Part shown: positions 1-5,445 of the stretch, in pieces
Position numbering within the stretch: the first letter of the stretch is position 1
Layout: the number at the start of each line of letters is the position of its first letter
NCBI GenBank assembly: GCA_937871685.1
Contig: CALMOL010000496.1
Location: 1-5,445, forward strand
DNA length: 5,445 bases
Source: an uncultured Verrucomicrobiota bacterium
Lineage (GTDB): Bacteria; Verrucomicrobiota; Verrucomicrobiia; Chthoniobacterales; SZAS-18
Reading direction: 5' to 3'
Made by a program: the position numbers and the translations under genes
Notes under the pieces: generated by a model
Seen by the model: the letters and a program-made list of their open reading frames with translations, nothing else
Told to the model about the DNA's origin: nothing
Databases searched by the model: none

Positions 1-1
1 G

Positions 2-703
2 CCCAAGCCCGCGCCGCGCCGCGCCCCGGGCCGGGCGCGCCCCGCCACGCTTCACGCCGAGGTGCTGGCCAAAGTGCGCGACATGATCACCACCGGCGAG
101 CTGGAGCCGGGCGTGCGCCTGACCGAGCGCGTGCTCACGGAGAAGCTGGGCGTCTCGCGCACGCCGCTGCGGGAGGCGCTCAAGGTGCTGGCCCACGAGG
201 GGATGGTGGAGCTGCTGCCGAACTGCGGCGCGCGCGTCATGCGGCTGCGCCTGGACGACGCGCGGCATCTCTTCGAGGTCATCGAGGCGCTCGAGTCGCA
301 CGCCGGCCGGCTCGCCTGCGAGCGCATCACCGAGGCAGAATTGGCGGAAATGAAGGCGCTGCACCACGAGATGCACGCGTGCTTCCTGCGGCGCGAGCTG
401 AAGCCGTATTTCCGGCTCAACCAAGCAATCCACGACCGCATCGTCGGCGCCGCGCGCAACCCCATGCTCCAGGCCGCGCACGCCGCGCACGTCGCGCGCA
501 TCCGCCGTGCCCGCTACAAGGAGCTCCAAGTTTCCAGCCCGCGCTGGCAGGCCGCCATGCGCGAGCACGAGCTCATGATCGACGCCCTTTCCAAGCGCGA
601 CGCCGAGGCGCTCGCCCGGGTGCTCAAGGACCACCTTCACGGGATGTTCGAATCCGCTTGCCAAGACCTGCGCGAGGGAGGCCAGCCGAACGAGGAAATT
701 TGA
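2..703 (+). CDS. GntR-family transcriptional regulator, FadR/FCD type (5' end outside window)
   Basis: This is a DNA-binding repressor or activator with an N-terminal winged helix and a C-terminal ligand-binding FCD domain, acting in the cytoplasm. The frame is open to the left edge, giving 233 visible residues. The winged helix covers about residues 17-80, with GELEPGVRLTE, the recognition-helix region LGVSRTPLREALKVLAHEGMV and the wing LLPNCGARV. The FCD domain covers about 85-225. Its likely metal or ligand positions are N140 (IHDR minus four, often Asp in the family), H144, H189 and H211. A GTG at 62 could start translation, but the preceding Leu-His-Ala-Glu fits the first helix of the domain, so the true start is probably upstream, beyond a Pro/Arg-rich stretch. 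The stop is TGA at 701-703. The effector and regulon cannot be read from the sequence. It converges with fmt across the repeat-filled gap. Confidence 0.92.
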   Translation, partial: PKPAPRRAPGRARPATLHAEVLAKVRDMITTGELEPGVRLTERVLTEKLGVSRTPLREALKVLAHEGMVELLPNCGARVMRLRLDDARHLFEVIEALESHAGRLACERITEAELAEMKALHHEMHACFLRRELKPYFRLNQAIHDRIVGAARNPMLQAAHAAHVARIRRARYKELQVSSPRWQAAMREHELMIDALSKRDAEALARVLKDHLHGMFESACQDLREGGQPNEEI

Positions 704-795
704 TCATCGCCCGTCCCCGATCGGGCAGGCATGTCCAAATTGCAGAGGGTGCTGCCAGGCTTCCTTCCAAGCCGGCCTCAACCGGGACAGAATGT

Positions 796-1047
796 TCCAC
801 TTTCAAAGTCTGCGCTCGCACTTCGAAAGCTTGCGCCCAGACAAAAAAAGCTTGCCCGCAAGCTTTGAAAGCCTGCGCCCAAGCAAAAAAAGTCTGCGGA
901 TGCACTTCCAAAGCCTGCGCCCAAGCTTTGAAAGCTTGCGGTTCCACTTTTTTTGTTTGCGCTCAAGCTTTGAAAGCTTGCGGCCAGACTTCCAAAGTCT
1001 GCGCTCAAAGAAAAAAAGTGCGGCGTTGCACTTTGAAAGTGCGCGCT
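796..1047. repeat. 21-bp tandem repeat array, 12 clear units
   Basis: Twelve contiguous 21-bp units start at 796, 817, 838, 859, 880, 901, 922, 943, 964, 985, 1006 and 1027, with no indels. Each unit reads as a 5-nt left arm, a 7-nt A/T-rich core, a 5-nt right arm and a 4-nt spacer, usually CGCY or CGGY. The commonest core is TTTGAAA or TTCCAAA. Four units have a pure A7 (units 3, 5, 11) or T7 (unit 8) core. Many units are near-perfect dyads, such as CAAGCTTTGAAAGCTTG at 922-938 and 964-980, CAGACTTCCAAAGTCTG at 985-1001 and GCACTTTGAAAGTGC at 1028-1042. Palindromes also cross unit borders: AAAGCTTGC and GCAAGCTTT face each other at 847-866. The array lies between two convergent gene ends. 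Several reading frames stay open through it only because the unit lacks stops in those frames. I judge it non-coding, though a 116-residue plus-strand frame (792-1142) cannot be excluded. Its function is unknown. Confidence 0.9.
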
Positions 1048-1257
1048 TGGACTGGGAAAGCGGCAGCGCAGAGCCGGGAAGTGGACCGAGCCAGGTTGAA
1101 GGCGCAGGCGATCACCTTGGGAGTGCAATCGCCCTCCTCTGAAGGGAGGCGTCTCACCTCGCGGGTGAACCGTTCCGCTCCGCCGGTGAGCGGCTTCGCT
1201 TTCGGAGTGGAGGCTCGCAGGCTGGAAGTGCAGGCGTGGATGTCCAACGCCGTCTGC
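1048..1257. repeat. Decayed in-phase extension of the 21-bp array
   Basis: Continuing the 21-bp grid from the clear array gives blocks starting at 1048, 1069, 1090, 1111, 1132, 1153, 1174, 1195, 1216 and 1237. These keep parts of the unit: a G at unit position 13 in every block, frequently followed by TG, and GAA/AAA/AAG or GGA before it in many blocks (for example GGGAAAGCG, GGGAAGTGG, TTGAAGGCG, CTGGAAGTG). The A/T core and the dyad are lost towards fmt. Blocks at 1048-1131 and 1195-1236 are the most convincing; those at 1132-1194 are weak, and the last is barely recognisable. Positions 1258-1307, up to the fmt stop, show nothing I can name. No intrinsic terminator with a T run is visible for either flanking gene. 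Confidence 0.5.
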
Positions 1258-1307
1258 GGACCGAGCGCGGACCTTTGCCGAAGATCCATTCGCCGACGGA
1301 CGAGGAT

Positions 1308-2237
1308 TCATCCAAGCCGTGTCCCGGCGGCGAGGGGGAACCCACGCAAAAACTCGCCCGCTGGCAATCGGCGGCGCCCCTCCAACTGGAGCTCGCGCAG
1401 GCGCAACGCAGTGCCGGAGGAGCAGGCGACCGTCAGGCCAGCCGAACCCGTGGCAAGGACCTCTCCCGGCGAGCCGAATCCAGCGGACTCGTCCGCCGCG
1501 AAGACCTTGATCACGCGGCCATCCGGCGCGGTGGTGAAGGTTCCCGGCCACGGGTCGAAGGCGCGCACGGCGCGCGCCAGCTCGGCGGCGGGGAGCGTCC
1601 AGTCGAGGCGGCCGGCGGCGCGGTCCAGCTTGGGCGCGAGCGTGGCCTGGGCGGCATCCTGCGGGATGCGCGGCGCGCGGCCGGCGGCGAGCAGGTCGAG
1701 CGCTTCCAGGATCGCGCCCGGCGCCAGTTCGGCGAGACGGTCGTGGAGCGAGCCGCCGGTCTCGGCCGGGCGAATTTCGAGGGGGTGCTGGAGGAGGATG
1801 TCGCCGGTGTCCAGGCCCTCGTCCATGAACATGATCGTGTGGCCGGTGAGCGCGTCGCCGGCGCGGATGGCGGCCTGGATCGGCGCGGCGCCGCGCCAGC
1901 GCGGCAGCAGCGAGGCGTGGATGTTCAGCGGGGCGAGCGAGGGAATTTCCAGCACCGCGCGCGGCAGGATCTGGCCGTAGGCGAACACCACGAGCGCCTC
2001 CGGCCGCAGGTTGTGCATCTGCTCGATGGCGTCCGGCTCGCGCCGCAGCCGGCCGGGCTGGAGCACGGGGACGCCGCGCTCTTCGGCGAGCTTTTTCACG
2101 GCCGGCGCGCGCACCGCGAGGCCGCGGCCGGCGGGCTGGTCGGGCTGCGTGACGACCGCCGGCACCTCGTGCCGGTCGAGCAGGGCGCGCAGCGTGGGCA
2201 GGCCGATCTCGCCGGTGCCGAGGTAGATCAAGCGCAT
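1308..2237 (-). CDS. fmt: Methionyl-tRNA formyltransferase
   Basis: Fmt transfers a formyl group from 10-formyl-tetrahydrofolate to the amino group of methionyl-tRNA(fMet), making the initiator for bacterial translation; it is cytoplasmic. The product has 309 residues, a normal length. The N-terminal Rossmann-type catalytic domain (about 1-190) opens with IYLGTGEIGLPTLRAL and carries the family signature FAYGQILP...LNIHASLLPRWRGAAPIQ, followed by GLDTGDILL. The catalytic Asn, His and Asp of the family correspond to N105, H107 and D143. The C-terminal tRNA-binding domain (about 200-309) has the typical LDWTLPAAELARAVRAFDPW segment. The ATG at 2237 gives the expected N-terminus, although only a weak GGAT lies upstream. 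The gene starts 13 bp after the exported YCII gene and is probably in the same transcript. The usual partner def (peptide deformylase) is not seen here. Confidence 0.97.
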   Translation of the reverse strand: MRLIYLGTGEIGLPTLRALLDRHEVPAVVTQPDQPAGRGLAVRAPAVKKLAEERGVPVLQPGRLRREPDAIEQMHNLRPEALVVFAYGQILPRAVLEIPSLAPLNIHASLLPRWRGAAPIQAAIRAGDALTGHTIMFMDEGLDTGDILLQHPLEIRPAETGGSLHDRLAELAPGAILEALDLLAAGRAPRIPQDAAQATLAPKLDRAAGRLDWTLPAAELARAVRAFDPWPGTFTTAPDGRVIKVFAADESAGFGSPGEVLATGSAGLTVACSSGTALRLRELQLEGRRRLPAGEFLRGFPLAAGTRLG

Positions 2238-2250
2238 GGCGGCAAATCCA

Positions 2251-2682
2251 TCACTTGAGCCGCCCCTTCTCGACGAACCACTTGAGAAATTCCGCCTTCA
2301 GCCGGCCGGCCTTCACGGCCGGATCGGTGCTCACCCACTCGCGGGCGGTGTCCACGGAGTCGGTCTTGAGGATGAACATCCCGCGCACGTTGCGGCCGGA
2401 ATGGTCCTCGAAGGGTCCGGCATGGAGCAACTGCCCAGCCTCGTGCATCCGGCGGATGTTGGCGAGATGGCCAGCCTGGATCTCCTCGAGCTTTTCCTTC
2501 GGATGGTCCGGGGCGTCCGTCGGGCGCAGAAGCAGCACGATGATAAAGTTGTCGAACGAGGTTGGCACCGCCGCGGCGGTCGGCGCGGACGGCGTCGCCG
2601 CGGGCTTGGCCGGCTCCTGCGCGAAGAGCGGCGCGCCAAGGAGCACGGCGGCAACGAGCGGAAGAACAAGGCGAAAGGTCAT
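2251..2682 (-). CDS. Exported YCII-domain (YciI-like) protein
   Basis: This 143-residue protein has an N-terminal signal peptide (MTFR followed by a hydrophobic run to about A21, with likely cleavage in LFA-QEP), an Ala/Pro/Thr-rich linker (about 22-41) and a YCII-related domain (about 43-143). The domain shows FIIVLLLRP, then GHLANIRRMHEAGQLLHAGPF, NVRGMFILKTDSVDTA and TDPAVKAGRLKAE, which is the usual family pattern. H72 and D120 are the likely conserved polar residues. YCII proteins are small dimeric ferredoxin-like folds, mostly of unknown reaction, and are normally cytoplasmic at about 100 residues, so export is the odd feature. I chose the ATG at 2682; a TTG at 2694 in the same frame would add four residues (MPST). 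No Shine-Dalgarno motif is visible. It is probably co-transcribed with fmt, 13 bp downstream. Confidence 0.82.
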   Translation of the reverse strand: MTFRLVLPLVAAVLLGAPLFAQEPAKPAATPSAPTAAAVPTSFDNFIIVLLLRPTDAPDHPKEKLEEIQAGHLANIRRMHEAGQLLHAGPFEDHSGRNVRGMFILKTDSVDTAREWVSTDPAVKAGRLKAEFLKWFVEKGRLK

Positions 2683-2717
2683 GGTGGAAGGCAAACGGTC
2701 GGCGATGCCGGGGAGAG

Positions 2718-2865
2718 TTGTAGAGGCGATTTTGTCCGCGAAGGCGGACGTGTCGCCTCAAGATTCATCCCGGGTGGCCGCCGCCAAGAGCGACCTGGGC
2801 AGCGGCCGCCCGGAGAAGGAGCAAGAGGCGGCACGTCCGCATTCGCGGACAGAGCCGCTCTACAA
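2718..2865. repeat. Compound inverted repeat, REP-doublet or MITE-like
   Basis: Two related arms of 42 and 41 bp face each other: 2718-2759 (starting TTGTAGAGG, ending GTGTCGCCTC) and 2825-2865 (starting GAGGCGGCACG, ending GCTCTACAA). By hand alignment they differ by five substitutions and one single-base gap. Each arm contains its own perfect 6-bp hairpin, GTCCGC/GCGGAC, with a 4-nt loop (GAAG at 2740-2743, ATTC at 2841-2844). The 65-bp spacer holds another inverted pair, CCGGGTGGCCGC at 2770-2781 and GCGGCCGCCCGG at 2802-2813, with one mismatch. The whole could fold into one long imperfect stem. It lies 27 bp beyond the glgE stop and 35 bp before the exported YCII gene. There is no T run, so it is not a classical intrinsic terminator, but it may attenuate read-through or protect the 3' end of glgE mRNA. 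Confidence 0.85.
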
Positions 2866-2892
2866 AGGAACGGTTGCGGGGCATCCCTCAGA

Positions 2893-4848
2893 TCACGCTT
2901 CCACGCGCAGCACGTGGGCGGGCCAGTCGGGCGGCAGGCCCACGAAGTTGCGCCGGCCGCGCCAGTGGTAGCGATGGCCGGTGAGCAGGTCGTGGACGAT
3001 GTATTCGTCGCGTCCCGGCGGCAGGCCCAGTTCCTCCACGGGCACCTCGACGTGCGCGCCCTGGTAGCTTTTCGGGTCGAGACTCACGGCGATGAGCAGC
3101 ACGCTGTCGCGCGAGGGCGTCATCTTTGAGAAGAAAAGCACCTGGTCATTCGACGCGGGATGGAAGCGAAGGTTGTCGTAGAGCTGCAAGGCGCGCTCCT
3201 CGTGGCGGGCCTTGTTGATGAGCGTGATCCAGTTCTTGAGGTTGCCGGGCGCGTCCCAGTCGCGCTCGCGCCACTGGTATTTGTCGGAGTCCCAGTATTC
3301 CTCCTTGCCCGGAAAGGGCTGGTTCTCGGCCAGCTCGAAGCCGGAGAACATCCCGTAAACCGGCGACAGCAGCGCGGCCAGCGCGAAGCGGATCAGGAAG
3401 GCATTGCGCGGCGCGCTCTGGAGCGCCCACGGGAGGATGTCGGGCGTGTTCGGCCACAGGTTGCCGCGGAAATACCAGCGCATCTCGGACTGCGTCAGCT
3501 CCGTTAGGTATTCGATGAGCTCCTGCTTTGTGTTGCGCCAAGTGAAGTAGGTGTAGGACTGGGTGAAGCCGGACTTCGCCAGAGCGCGCATCACCTTGGG
3601 CCGCGTGAACGCCTCGGACAGGAAGATCACGTCGGGGAACCTTTTCTGCACCTGCGCGATCACGTATTCCCACATCGCCACCGGCTTGGTGTGCGGGTTG
3701 TCCACGCGAAAGATGCGCACGCCCTTGCCGGCCCAGAAGAGGAGCACGTCGCGCATCTCGTTCCACAGCGCCTTCCAGTCGGCGCAGATGTAATTCAGCG
3801 GATAGATGTCCTCGTATTTCTTGGGCGGATTCTCGGCGTATTTGATCGTGCCATCGGGACGGTGGAAGAACCAGTCGGGATGGTCGCGGACCCACGGGTG
3901 GTCGGGCGAGCAGTTGATGGCGAAGTCGAGCGCCAATTCCATGCCGCGCTCGCGGATGCGCTTCACGAGCCACTCGAAGTCTTTGAGCGTGCCCAGCTCG
4001 GGCGCCACGGCGAAGTGCCCGCCGTCCGGCGATCCGATGGCGTAGGGGCAGCCCGGCTCGCCCGGCTCGCAGGTGACCGAGTTGTTGCGGCCCTTGCGGT
4101 TCGCGGTGCCGATGGGGTGAATCGGCGGGAAATAAATCACGTCGAAGCCCATCGCCTTGGCGGCGTCGATGCGCGGCAGGCAGTCGCGGAAAGTCGAGCC
4201 CCGGTCGCCGCGGCCCTCGGCGGAGCGCGGGAAAAATTCATACCAGGCCGCGAAGCGCGCGGCCGGCCGGTCCACGCGCACGGGGTGCGCGGGCTTCATC
4301 TCGTGGGCATCCGAGCGGTCCGGGAAGGCCGCCATCAGCGCGGCCAGCTCGGGCAGCGCGGCGAGGGCGTGGACCTCCTCCGGCGCGCCGGCGCGCACGA
4401 GGGCGGCCAGCTCGCGCAGCCGGGCGGCATCAGCGGGCATTTTCTTGGCGCGGTGCGCGGCGCCTTCGAGCAGGAGGGCGGCTTCCTCGGTCTCGGTGGT
4501 GAGCGGGCGCACGCCCGCGTCGAACTTCTTCTGCCACTCGTGCCGCCACGAGAGCCAGCGCTCGGTGTAGGCCTCGACGGTGAACTCGCCCAGACCGACC
4601 TGGTGAAAGGCGCAGGTGGCCGTCCAGCGGTCGTTGCCGAGCGGGCGCATGGCGGTCTCGTTCCAGCGACGCTCGCCGGCCATGCGCCACTTGAGCACGG
4701 CGGTCGTGATGTCATGGCCGTCCTTGAAGACATCGGCCGCCACGGGCAGTTCCTCCCCGACGACGCGCTTCACGGGAAAGCGGCCCTCGCCCAGAGAGGG
4801 CGAAACGTTCTCGACGGTGGCGGTGGCGAGGTGCTTGGGCGAGGGCAT
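2893..4848 (-). CDS. glgE: Alpha-1,4-glucan:maltose-1-phosphate maltosyltransferase (GlgE)
   Basis: GlgE moves maltosyl units from alpha-maltose-1-phosphate onto the non-reducing end of alpha-1,4-glucans, linking trehalose to glycogen-like polymer; it is a cytoplasmic GH13_3 enzyme. The product has 651 residues, a typical length. The N-terminal beta-rich domain (about 10-110) contains GRFPVKRVVGEELPVAADVF. A helical insert covers about 115-190. The catalytic barrel (about 200-540) carries YFPPIHPIG, ALDFAINCSPDHPWV, YAENPPKKYEDIYPLN, FRVDNPHTKP, LSEAFTRP, QSYTYFTWRNTKQEL and NTPDIL. By family alignment from memory, D383 is the nucleophile, E412 the acid/base and D470 the third carboxylate. 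A C-terminal beta domain closes the chain. The ATG at 4848 suits the family N-terminus but has no Shine-Dalgarno motif. Its usual partners treS, pep2/mak and glgB are not in the window. Confidence 0.97.
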   Translation of the reverse strand: MPSPKHLATATVENVSPSLGEGRFPVKRVVGEELPVAADVFKDGHDITTAVLKWRMAGERRWNETAMRPLGNDRWTATCAFHQVGLGEFTVEAYTERWLSWRHEWQKKFDAGVRPLTTETEEAALLLEGAAHRAKKMPADAARLRELAALVRAGAPEEVHALAALPELAALMAAFPDRSDAHEMKPAHPVRVDRPAARFAAWYEFFPRSAEGRGDRGSTFRDCLPRIDAAKAMGFDVIYFPPIHPIGTANRKGRNNSVTCEPGEPGCPYAIGSPDGGHFAVAPELGTLKDFEWLVKRIRERGMELALDFAINCSPDHPWVRDHPDWFFHRPDGTIKYAENPPKKYEDIYPLNYICADWKALWNEMRDVLLFWAGKGVRIFRVDNPHTKPVAMWEYVIAQVQKRFPDVIFLSEAFTRPKVMRALAKSGFTQSYTYFTWRNTKQELIEYLTELTQSEMRWYFRGNLWPNTPDILPWALQSAPRNAFLIRFALAALLSPVYGMFSGFELAENQPFPGKEEYWDSDKYQWRERDWDAPGNLKNWITLINKARHEERALQLYDNLRFHPASNDQVLFFSKMTPSRDSVLLIAVSLDPKSYQGAHVEVPVEELGLPPGRDEYIVHDLLTGHRYHWRGRRNFVGLPPDWPAHVLRVEA

Positions 4849-4959
4849 CCGTGGGTAGTTCGAATTGCGGAGGGTGATGGCGAAGTGGCTGGCGCGCCGC
4901 CAAGGCGTGCAGCCTACGGGGAAGGCGCGCGCCCGCCAAGTGGCGCGGCGGGTCCGGCC
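4849..4959 (-). promoter_or_regulatory. Short intergenic region expected to hold the glgE promoter
   Basis: This 111-bp GC-rich gap lies between the terminator of the upstream minus-strand gene and the glgE start. Because that terminator should stop read-through, glgE probably has its own promoter here. I see no convincing -35/-10 pair and no operator dyad. The only notable local symmetry is a GGCGCGCC palindrome at 4901-4908. The role is assigned by position only. Confidence 0.35.
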
Positions 4960-4998
4960 AAAAAGAAAACCGGCCGCGCGGGGAGCCGCGCGGCCGGT
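4960..4998 (-). terminator. Rho-independent terminator of the right-edge gene
   Basis: On the minus strand a perfect 13-bp GC-rich stem, ACCGGCCGCGCGG paired with CCGCGCGGCCGGT (4986-4998 and 4969-4981), encloses a 4-nt loop (4982-4985). It is followed immediately by a T-rich tract, TTTTCTTTTT, ending at 4960. It begins 21 bp after the stop of the truncated gene, the normal place for an intrinsic terminator, and isolates that gene from glgE. Confidence 0.93.
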
Positions 4999-5019
4999 CT
5001 GGGGAGGAAGAGGCCGGGG

Positions 5020-5445
5020 TCAGCGAATCTCGTAAACCTCGATCAGCGCGACACCAACGGCACCGCTGGGGCTGCTCACGATGACGGTGTAGCCGCCAGC
5101 GACGATCTGCGGGAGGTCGATGAGGATGGCGGCCTCCTTCGCGTTGGAGGGCGCGAGGCCAGTGGCGCGGATGTTGTCGGCCTGGACCACGTTGGAGGCC
5201 CAGTCATCGTTGGAGGCCACGGGATTTCCCTGCGCGTCCATGATGGTAAGCCGGGTGTCGGCCAGCGCTCCGGGGACCACCGAGGCGAGGCTCGGCCCAA
5301 GGGCGCGCACGAGGACACGCGAGACGCCTTGGCGCGTGACGAAGCCGCCGATGATGACGTTGTCGCCGGTGCCGGCGCGGGCGCGCGTGGAGAGGTTGAT
5401 GAGGCGTGGGGCGGAGCCGGGCGTCAGGTCGTAGGCTTCCACGAT
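5020..5445 (-). CDS. C-terminal part of a probable extracellular modular protein (5' end outside window)
   Basis: The frame is open from the right edge (first full codon at 5445) to TGA at 5020-5022, giving 141 residues. The visible sequence is one beta-rich module of about 130 residues: LINLSTRARAGTGDNVIIGGF, then VSRVLVRALGPSLA, DTRLTIMDAQGNPVASNDDW and GGYTVIVSSPSGAVGVALIEVYEIR. From memory, modules of this style recur at the C-termini of large secreted or surface proteins of Verrucomicrobiota. I know no established function for them. The first residues, IVEAYDL, resemble the module's own end (LIEVYEI), so a second copy may lie just upstream. No internal start is needed; the GTG at 5442 sits in mid-domain. 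There is no LPXTG, membrane anchor or obvious sorting tail. The upstream part, which would reveal the main activity, is missing. A strong terminator follows. Confidence 0.78.
   Translation of the reverse strand: MVEAYDLTPGSAPRLINLSTRARAGTGDNVIIGGFVTRQGVSRVLVRALGPSLASVVPGALADTRLTIMDAQGNPVASNDDWASNVVQADNIRATGLAPSNAKEAAILIDLPQIVAGGYTVIVSSPSGAVGVALIEVYEIR

Noticed and set aside
709..726. Hairpin GCCCG/CGGGC after the gntR stop as a terminator
   Set aside because: The stem is only 5 bp with an 8-nt loop and no following T run.
796..1047. CRISPR array
   Set aside because: The repeats are contiguous 21-bp units with no unique 30-40 bp spacers, and no cas genes are visible.
778..1551. 257-residue minus-strand open frame containing heptads
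   Set aside because: It enters the C-terminal coding region of fmt in another frame and gets its heptads from the repeat array.
379..1980. 533-residue plus-strand open frame
   Set aside because: It overlaps gntR in another frame, runs through the repeat array and lies antisense to fmt. Its length comes from high GC and stop-free repeat units.
1236..2258. 340-residue plus-strand open frame
   Set aside because: It is antisense to nearly all of fmt, whose motifs are intact. The Arg/Gly/Ala-rich product is typical of a GC-rich shadow frame.
2718..2865. Intrinsic terminator for glgE
   Set aside because: It has strong secondary structure but no T-rich tract on the minus-strand side, and its paired-arm design fits a repeat element better.
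2236..3129. 297-residue plus-strand open frame
   Set aside because: It is antisense to the YCII gene and the glgE 3' end and crosses the inverted-repeat element. The composition is that of a shadow frame.
3146..3973. 275-residue minus-strand open frame
   Set aside because: It is a shifted frame entirely inside glgE, which carries all the family motifs in its own frame.

Overview
The window is GC-rich, about two thirds G+C by eye. It looks like chromosomal DNA of a member of the Verrucomicrobiota, possibly close to the Opitutales. That placement is inferred from three things: the style of the truncated surface protein at the right end (the NLSTRA...GTGDNVIIGGFV...ALIEVYE pattern), the 21-bp intergenic repeat array, and a solitary bacterial glgE. 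It was not tested by any search.

Layout, left to right. A FadR-type GntR regulator on the plus strand (2-703) is cut by the left edge. A 604-bp gene-free gap (704-1307) follows, mostly filled by a striking 21-bp-period repeat array (796-1047) with an in-phase decayed tail to about 1257. The remaining genes are all on the minus strand. fmt (1308-2237) is the methionyl-tRNA formyltransferase used for bacterial translation initiation. A small exported YCII-domain protein (2251-2682) lies 13 bp upstream of fmt and is probably co-transcribed with it. A 210-bp gap follows, holding a 148-bp compound inverted repeat (2718-2865) built like a pair of head-to-head REP units. Then comes glgE (2893-4848), the maltosyltransferase that elongates alpha-1,4-glucan from maltose-1-phosphate. 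A strong intrinsic terminator (4960-4998) closes the next upstream minus-strand gene, whose C-terminal coding part (5020-5445) fills the right edge.

Functional picture. The genes do not form one pathway: fmt is housekeeping, glgE is storage-glucan or trehalose metabolism, the regulator has no visible target, and the truncated gene encodes a probable extracellular modular protein. The regulator and fmt converge, so the 21-bp array sits between two gene 3' ends.

The most notable object is that array. It has 12 clear units, each a quasi-palindrome with a 7-bp A/T-rich core, and four of the cores are pure A7 or T7 runs spaced exactly 42, 63 and 63 bp apart. Its arm sequences change together in most of the well-paired units, and its phase persists without indels into the decayed tail. 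I cannot say what it does. Phased bent DNA, a multi-site protein-binding platform, a row of small RNA hairpins, or a selfish or slippage-generated repeat are all open.
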